Below, piece by piece: positions 59,938-64,000 of a DNA stretch of 64,000 nt. The DNA is taken from positions 248,001 through 312,000 of the forward strand of contig NZ_JARXLA010000002.1 of the NCBI RefSeq assembly GCF_029872155.1, given 5' to 3'. The translations under genes were made by a program, and so were the position numbers. Position 1 is the first letter of the stretch; each line of letters opens with the position of its first letter. Source of the stretch: Hyphomicrobium sp. D-2. Lineage in GTDB: Bacteria > Pseudomonadota > Alphaproteobacteria > Rhizobiales > Hyphomicrobiaceae. The notes beneath the pieces are model-generated. The model was given only the letters and a program-made list of their open reading frames with translations, ran no database searches and was not told where the DNA came from.

Positions 59938-60288
59938 ATGCGACTGCGCGCCGACATATGGGTGAGCGCCTACATCCGCCGTTGCGCCTCCGCTGGAGCG
60001 TGGGCCGCCGTGGTGCGCCATGGCGACGACGATGCCGGAGCGATCTTCATTCGCATCGACCGGCTGGATGGAACTTGCCAGCTGTTCGGACCTGCTCCGG
60101 CCGGGATGGACGGCGCGGAATGGGATCGGCGCTGGATCTGTCATTTGCCGGCGGGAAGCGCGTACGACAAGGCGGATGATTTTATCGCCCGCGAGCAGCG
60201 GTTTGATTCCGATCTTTGGGTCGTGGAAGTCGAGGATCGTCAAGGACGACATTTCCTCGACGACAGCATCGTCACAGCGTCCGACTAA
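59938..60288 (+). CDS. DUF1491 protein
   Basis: 116 residues. MRLRADIWVSAYIRRCASAG, AVVRHGDDDAGAIFIRIDRL and WICHLPAGSAYDKADDFIAR cover the whole DUF1491 family, small conserved alphaproteobacterial proteins of unknown function. ATG 59938 with GGAG upstream. Confidence 0.85.
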   Translation: MRLRADIWVSAYIRRCASAGAWAAVVRHGDDDAGAIFIRIDRLDGTCQLFGPAPAGMDGAEWDRRWICHLPAGSAYDKADDFIAREQRFDSDLWVVEVEDRQGRHFLDDSIVTASD

Positions 60289-60420
60289 GTGCACGCCGAG
60301 GTTTACCTTTTGGTAACGGATGCGGTCGCCAAATTGTACACTGTGATTCGTATCGCTTTGCTGGAATGTTCTTGACGCCCAACCCGAATCAAAAATCAGC
60401 CATGTTACGGGGGAAAGCAC

Positions 60421-60615
60421 ATGGCACAGATACTCACATTCAGTGCCCCGGAATCTCGCAGTACTGATCCATCCCACCGCAATGGCGGTGGCGAGACTGG
60501 GGAAGTCATAATTTTTCCAGGCGTTCGTTATGAGCGCTGGAACGAATTGCACGATGAGCAAACATCACGGCGCGGCCGCCAGAATGAGCGCGACGTGCTG
60601 GATCTGGCAGAGTAG
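60421..60615 (+). CDS. Small hypothetical protein
   Basis: 64 residues (MAQILTFSAPESRSTDPSHR, then GGETGEVIIFPGVRYERWNE). A short beta segment EVIIFPGVRYERW within disordered flanks. Preceded by GGGGGAAAGCAC. Small proteins with an IIFPGVRYER-like motif occur in this order; function unknown. Confidence 0.65.
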   Translation: MAQILTFSAPESRSTDPSHRNGGGETGEVIIFPGVRYERWNELHDEQTSRRGRQNERDVLDLAE

Positions 60616-60803
60616 CCGGCATTCGTTTGCAAGACCGCCGTTTGCGGGAGAGATGAGCCCGCAGACGGGCTGTTGGCTGCGAAGCCCTTTCGCAGCGCGC
60701 GTCAGCGAGTGCGCACTGGCGCATGTTCATATTTGCCCATGTTTTATTTGATCGCGTCGTCAGCTGCCTCAAGGTGCAGCGTGCTGCGGGTCTGCACAAT
60801 CAT

Positions 60804-60842
60804 GCACCGGCGGCCGGCGCCCCGAAGGGGTGTCGCCGGTGC
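60804..60842. repeat. REP-like palindromic element (copy 3)
   Basis: Arms GCACCGGCG / CGCCGGTGC differ from copies 1, 2 and 5 but remain fully paired; the core GGCCGGC ... GTCGCC is the same. The inner stem is GCCCC-GAA-GGGGT. Confidence 0.75.
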
Positions 60843-60855
60843 GAGAAAGTGGAAA

Positions 60856-60890
60856 CTGGCGTGGATACCGACCTGCGTCGGGATGACGGC
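60856..60890 (-). repeat. GCCGTCATCC interspersed repeat (copy B)
   Basis: Minus strand, 29 of 35 bases identical to copy A. Lies between REP-like copies 3 and 4. Confidence 0.65.
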
Positions 60891-60936
60891 GTATGGAAAC
60901 GACTGCCGGGCGGCGCTGCCGCCCTCGTACAAATCA

Positions 60937-60975
60937 GCGTTGGCGGCCGGCTGCGCAGAGCGCAGTCGCCAGCGC
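60937..60975. repeat. REP-like palindromic element (copy 4)
   Basis: Arms GCGTTGGCG / CGCCAGCGC (one T-G pair), core GGCCGGC ... GTCGCC, inner stem CTGCGC / GCGCAG. Confidence 0.75.
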
Positions 60976-60985
60976 CAACTTAAAT

Positions 60986-61026
60986 GCGCTCGGCGGCTGG
61001 CTCCCCGGGAGGGAGTCGGCGAGCGC
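60986..61026. repeat. REP-like palindromic element (copy 5)
   Basis: GCGCTCGGCG arm as in copy 1; core GGCTGGC ... GTCGGC has two substitutions; inner stem CTCCC / GGGAG. It ends at the 3' end of the DUF1254 gene. Confidence 0.7.
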
Positions 61027-61029
61027 CAC

Positions 61030-61614
61030 TCAGAATGGACGGGCGACGCACTTGGCGTCCCGCAGCAACGTTTCCACGTGCGGCGTGTATGCGAAGCCCT
61101 TGTCGGGCGCGCGCATAACGACGATGCCACGGCTGGCGGAAAGCGGTGTCGGCGGCTGGATGTTGCGCGCTATGCCGCGTGCTTCCGGCGTGACGCCCAG
61201 AAATGCATCTTCAGACGGAACAAGCACGAGAGTGATCGGTGTGGGACGGCTCGGCACCGAGGCCGCTGCGTAGATGTTGTCGCCAGCGGGCGTCACAACG
61301 CTGAGGCTCCAGCCCTGATCGGCGGGAAGCGTTGCGGAAACGTCGATCGGGCCACCGCGCGCATCGAAGCTGCACATGGCATAGCGCGCATCGGGTGACA
61401 TGAAGGGCAGCGGTTCGGACCCTGGCGCAGCGACGCTGAGCACCTGCATGCTGTTGACCGGCAGCCCCGGCGCGAGACGATTGTAAGCCGATGCCGCCGT
61501 GAGATAGGGCGCCGCCATCGTCGCGCAGATGTGCAGGATGCCAGCAGCTACAGGCACGGCGAGAATGAACAGCCAGTTGGCATTGCGGATCGCGTTGAAA
61601 AGCTTCATCGGCAT
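61030..61614 (-). CDS. DUF1254-type small protein
   Basis: 194 residues (ATG 61614; ATG 61608 gives an ATGA overlap with the upstream stop). N-terminal helix (WLFILAVPVAAGILHICATM), then a beta-rich domain (ARYAMCSFDARGGPIDVSAT, GWSLSVVTPAGDNIYAAASV) in the style of rhizobial DUF1254 proteins. Always seen with a DUF1214 partner, here immediately upstream. Exported or membrane-anchored; function unknown. Confidence 0.75.
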   Translation of the reverse strand: MPMKLFNAIRNANWLFILAVPVAAGILHICATMAAPYLTAASAYNRLAPGLPVNSMQVLSVAAPGSEPLPFMSPDARYAMCSFDARGGPIDVSATLPADQGWSLSVVTPAGDNIYAAASVPSRPTPITLVLVPSEDAFLGVTPEARGIARNIQPPTPLSASRGIVVMRAPDKGFAYTPHVETLLRDAKCVARPF

Positions 61615-62273
61615 TGCACGCGCCTTATCGCCGGTAGCGCCTTGGGCTCATCATCGGCGCGCTCCAGCATGGACGCGCCTGCATCGAATACGGTGTATTG
61701 CAACGCCAGCCGTCCGGCGCCGCCGGTGGGGAGCCAGTTGCCGGAACTTGCTTGGCGCCCAAGCGCGATAGCGAATTTTCCATCGGGCCTGATGGCGGCG
61801 GTCTGGCGCGTATAGGTGTGGCGGTCGGCAGCGTTGGCAATCAGATCGCCGCGATCGTTGAAGACAGTGACGCTCCACCAGCCATCGTCGACGTCGCGTC
61901 CCTCGACGCTGTACTCGCACGAGGAGTGGAGACGCTCGCCGGTATCGTCAGTGAAGGCGGTGTAGGTGAGGGCGATGTCGGAGCTGAGCGGCAGGGTGCC
62001 GAAGCGTGCGAAATGCGCGCGGGTGTAGGGGTCGCCATCGGAGCGGCCGGCCGACGTCCATGCAACCCACGGGCCGTGCCGCTCGGTGGTCAAACCGGTG
62101 CCGATGTCGATCATGTACCAGCTTGTGCCGAGGCCAAGGATCAGCACGGCGCCAATGAAGGCGGCCCAGTCGCCGAGGATGCCGACGACGATGCCGACGC
62201 GCTTCTGCAGGCGGTTGAGGACGACGGAAAGCGGCGCGCGGGCGCTATGGGACAGCACGGAGCGATGTTCCAT
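61605..62273 (-). CDS. DUF1214 protein
   Basis: 222 residues from ATG 62273 (ATG 62306 possible). A hydrophobic helix near residues 32-52 is followed by the DUF1214 core: GLTTERHGPWVAWTSAGRSD, PYTRAHFARFGTLPLSSDIA, GWWSVTVFNDRGDLIANAAD and GNWLPTGGAGRLALQYTVF. Overlaps both the DUF1254 gene downstream and the penicillin-binding protein gene upstream, so the three are one leftward operon. Confidence 0.82.
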   Translation of the reverse strand: MEHRSVLSHSARAPLSVVLNRLQKRVGIVVGILGDWAAFIGAVLILGLGTSWYMIDIGTGLTTERHGPWVAWTSAGRSDGDPYTRAHFARFGTLPLSSDIALTYTAFTDDTGERLHSSCEYSVEGRDVDDGWWSVTVFNDRGDLIANAADRHTYTRQTAAIRPDGKFAIALGRQASSGNWLPTGGAGRLALQYTVFDAGASMLERADDEPKALPAIRRVQCR

Positions 62274-64000
62274 TGTTGGCTGCCGGGTTGGCGTTGATGG
62301 CGGCATCTGCGCGCCGGCCCGGCGCGGATGGCGAGCCGGGAGTGGCCGGCGCTGCGCCGGAACGCGTGCTGCCGGTACTGTTTTCCGGCTGCGGTGAAGC
62401 GGCTGGCTCCTCTATGCCGCCGGCCTTGCGCAGGGCCTGGGCAACGTTGCGCAACGCGTCGCGCGTTTTATCCGACATCAGGCTGGAGCCCTTGCGCTGC
62501 TCCTGCGGTGCCACGCCAGCGGGATGCATCGCGGCGATGCGCTGCTGCTCGGCAACCTGCACTGGATGAGGCTCCAGACCGGGAATGGTCGGGATGTTCA
62601 TGTCGCGATGGATTACCGACATGAAGGATTGGAACACCGGCGCTGCATACTGGCCGCCGGTGGTGCCGTTGACCATGGCGCGGTTGTCATCCTTGCCGAG
62701 CCACACGCTGGCAACATACTTGCCCGTGAAGCCGACGAACCAGACGTCCTTCGGTCCGCTGGACGTGCCGGTCTTGCCGACGACGTGGGTGAAGTCGAGC
62801 TTGGCGCGCTGGGCGGTGCCGGTTTCGACGACCTTGTGCATCATCCAGTTCATGCCTTCAGCGACCTTGCGCTCGACGATCTGGGGTGCTTCCGGCTCGT
62901 CGCGGTCACGGCTGTAAACAAGATCGCCGCGCGAGCTGACGATGTCGAGAATGGCGTAGGGCTTGGCCTGTTTGCCGCCGTTGGCGAAGGTGGCGAAGCC
63001 GCCCGCATGTTCCAGCGGGCTGATGCCATAGTCACCCAGAGCCATCGAGCAGGTTTTACGGATGCCGGTGATACCCAGCCGCTGGGTGAGCTCGATAACC
63101 TTGTCGCGGCCGACGGCGAACGAGAGTTCGGCGGCGACGGTGTTGAGCGATTTGGCGAGTGCCATCCAGAGCGGCATGCGCCCGCCGCTGCCGTGGCTGC
63201 CGCCATAGTTCTGCGGATGCCAGTTGCCGCACCGGCGCGAGGCGTCGCGCACGCTGGTTGTGGGCGTGTAGCCGTTTTCGAGCGCGGCGGCGTAAACATA
63301 GACCTTGAACGACGACCCGGGCTGCCGCCGCGCGCTGGTGGCGCGGTTGAACTGGCTTTCGCCATAGTCCGGTCCGCCGGTGATGGCGCGCACGGCACCG
63401 TCGGTTTCAAGCAGGGCGATGGCGCCGCTGGTTACACGGTTGCCGCGGTATTTGCGCAGTGCGGCCGTGAGCGCATCGTCAGTTGCCTTCTGGATGTTGA
63501 GATCGACGGTGGTGCGGGCGGTGAGAACGTATTGCCCCGTTCCGGCGGCGATACGCTGCACTTCCTCGAAGGCCCAGTCCAGGAACCAGTCCGGACTGGA
63601 GGTGTTGCGGTTCTCAACGATATTGGCGGGATGCGTGCGGGCCCAGTGCACCTGGCCGGCGGTGTAGAAACCGGCTTCAACAAGGTTGTCGAGCACGATG
63701 CTGGTGCGCGCGCGGGAGGCGGGCAGATTGACGTGCGGCGCGTATTTCGTGGGCGCTTTGAACAGGCCGGCGAGCATTGCCGCCTCGGCCATGTTGATCT
63801 GGCGCACCGACTTGGCGAAATAGAACTGCGATGCCGCTTCAGCGCCAAATGCGCCGCCGCCCATGTAGGCGCGGTCGAAATAGAACTTCAGGATCTCACG
63901 CTTGGTGAAGCGGCTTTCGAGCAGCAGCGCGAGGAAGGCTTCCTTGATCTTGCGCTGCATGGAGCGCTCGGACGAGAGGAAGAGGTTCTTGGCGACCTGC
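62245..64000 (-). CDS. Class A penicillin-binding protein (PBP1A-like), N-terminus outside window
   Basis: At least 584 residues are visible; the frame is open to the window edge. The transglycosylase part shows QVAKNLFLSSERSMQRKIKE and FYFDRAYMGGGAFGAEAASQ. The transpeptidase part has Ser-x2-Lys in RQPGSSFKVYVYA, SLN in LAKSLNTVAAEL and KTGTSSGPKD. It polymerises and cross-links peptidoglycan at the inner membrane. The C-terminal 100 residues are disordered and Pro/Ala-rich. Heads the operon with DUF1214/DUF1254. Confidence 0.93.
   Translation of the reverse strand, partial: QVAKNLFLSSERSMQRKIKEAFLALLLESRFTKREILKFYFDRAYMGGGAFGAEAASQFYFAKSVRQINMAEAAMLAGLFKAPTKYAPHVNLPASRARTSIVLDNLVEAGFYTAGQVHWARTHPANIVENRNTSSPDWFLDWAFEEVQRIAAGTGQYVLTARTTVDLNIQKATDDALTAALRKYRGNRVTSGAIALLETDGAVRAITGGPDYGESQFNRATSARRQPGSSFKVYVYAAALENGYTPTTSVRDASRRCGNWHPQNYGGSHGSGGRMPLWMALAKSLNTVAAELSFAVGRDKVIELTQRLGITGIRKTCSMALGDYGISPLEHAGGFATFANGGKQAKPYAILDIVSSRGDLVYSRDRDEPEAPQIVERKVAEGMNWMMHKVVETGTAQRAKLDFTHVVGKTGTSSGPKDVWFVGFTGKYVASVWLGKDDNRAMVNGTTGGQYAAPVFQSFMSVIHRDMNIPTIPGLEPHPVQVAEQQRIAAMHPAGVAPQEQRKGSSLMSDKTRDALRNVAQALRKAGGIEEPAASPQPENSTGSTRSGAAPATPGSPSAPGRRADAAINANPAANNGTSLRAVP

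Larger units (their letters stand above)
60616..61029. other. Intergenic repeat cluster, right part
   Basis: No gene. Holds three REP-like palindromes (60804-60842, 60937-60975, 60986-61026) and copy B of the GCCGTCATCC repeat (60856-60890). Confidence 0.65.

Overview
The window is chromosomal DNA from an alphaproteobacterium, most likely of the order Hyphomicrobiales. The evidence is MucR/Ros, DUF1491, DUF5330, the DUF1214/DUF1254 pair, a stand-alone DnaA domain-IV protein next to a DUF6456 protein, full CtrA-type TTAA-N7-TTAA sites and high GC. The genus cannot be fixed from this stretch.

Layout. 1-3288: core genes (membrane protein fragment, OFA-family MFS transporter, tyrosine phosphatase-like protein). 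3289-19576: a compact 16.3-kb integrated element in the 3' end of tRNA-Arg(UCU), bounded by 48-bp direct repeats. It carries a P4-type integrase, an AlpA-like regulator, a lambda-O-like initiator with four iterons inside its own gene, a possible helicase-loader gene, an SSB, small- and large-terminase genes, a tape-measure protein, a 12-hairpin intergenic array, a block of small proteins with paralogs, an RHH regulator with a long inverted-repeat operator, and a ParA/RHH partition-like operon. No portal, capsid, tail-tube, baseplate or lysis gene is visible. The frames are intact and many genes overlap, so it reads as a functional satellite-like or phage-plasmid-like element rather than a decayed prophage. 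This is the most novel part of the window.

19613-24660: a tRNA-like remnant, then a cobalamin riboswitch ahead of nrdA-nrdB. NrdB has Phe at the radical-Tyr position and Glu as first metal ligand, the signature of class Ic (Mn/Fe) ribonucleotide reductase. 24.8-36 kb: LuxR regulator, membrane proteins, tautomerase, then TetR / azoreductase-like / RND efflux (membrane-fusion protein plus pump) with two TetR-type operators. 36-50 kb: XdhC-like, cystathionine beta-lyase-like, orphan amino-acid-binding protein, a vWA protein and a smaller relative built from the same repeated module, nitroreductase, SLT-like protein, NAD kinase, CutA, peptidoglycan-binding-like protein, and a membrane protein with a D5/P4-primase-like C-terminus. 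50-64 kb: TonB receptor, oligopeptidase B, MucR, DnaA-IV/DUF6456, SufE, DUF5330, peptidoglycan-binding protein with a CtrA box, DUF1491, DUF1214/DUF1254 and a partial class A penicillin-binding protein.

The 59.5-61.0 kb stretch, plus one site at 37.3 kb, holds two families of interspersed repeats. One has an invariant asymmetric core with covarying flanking stems.
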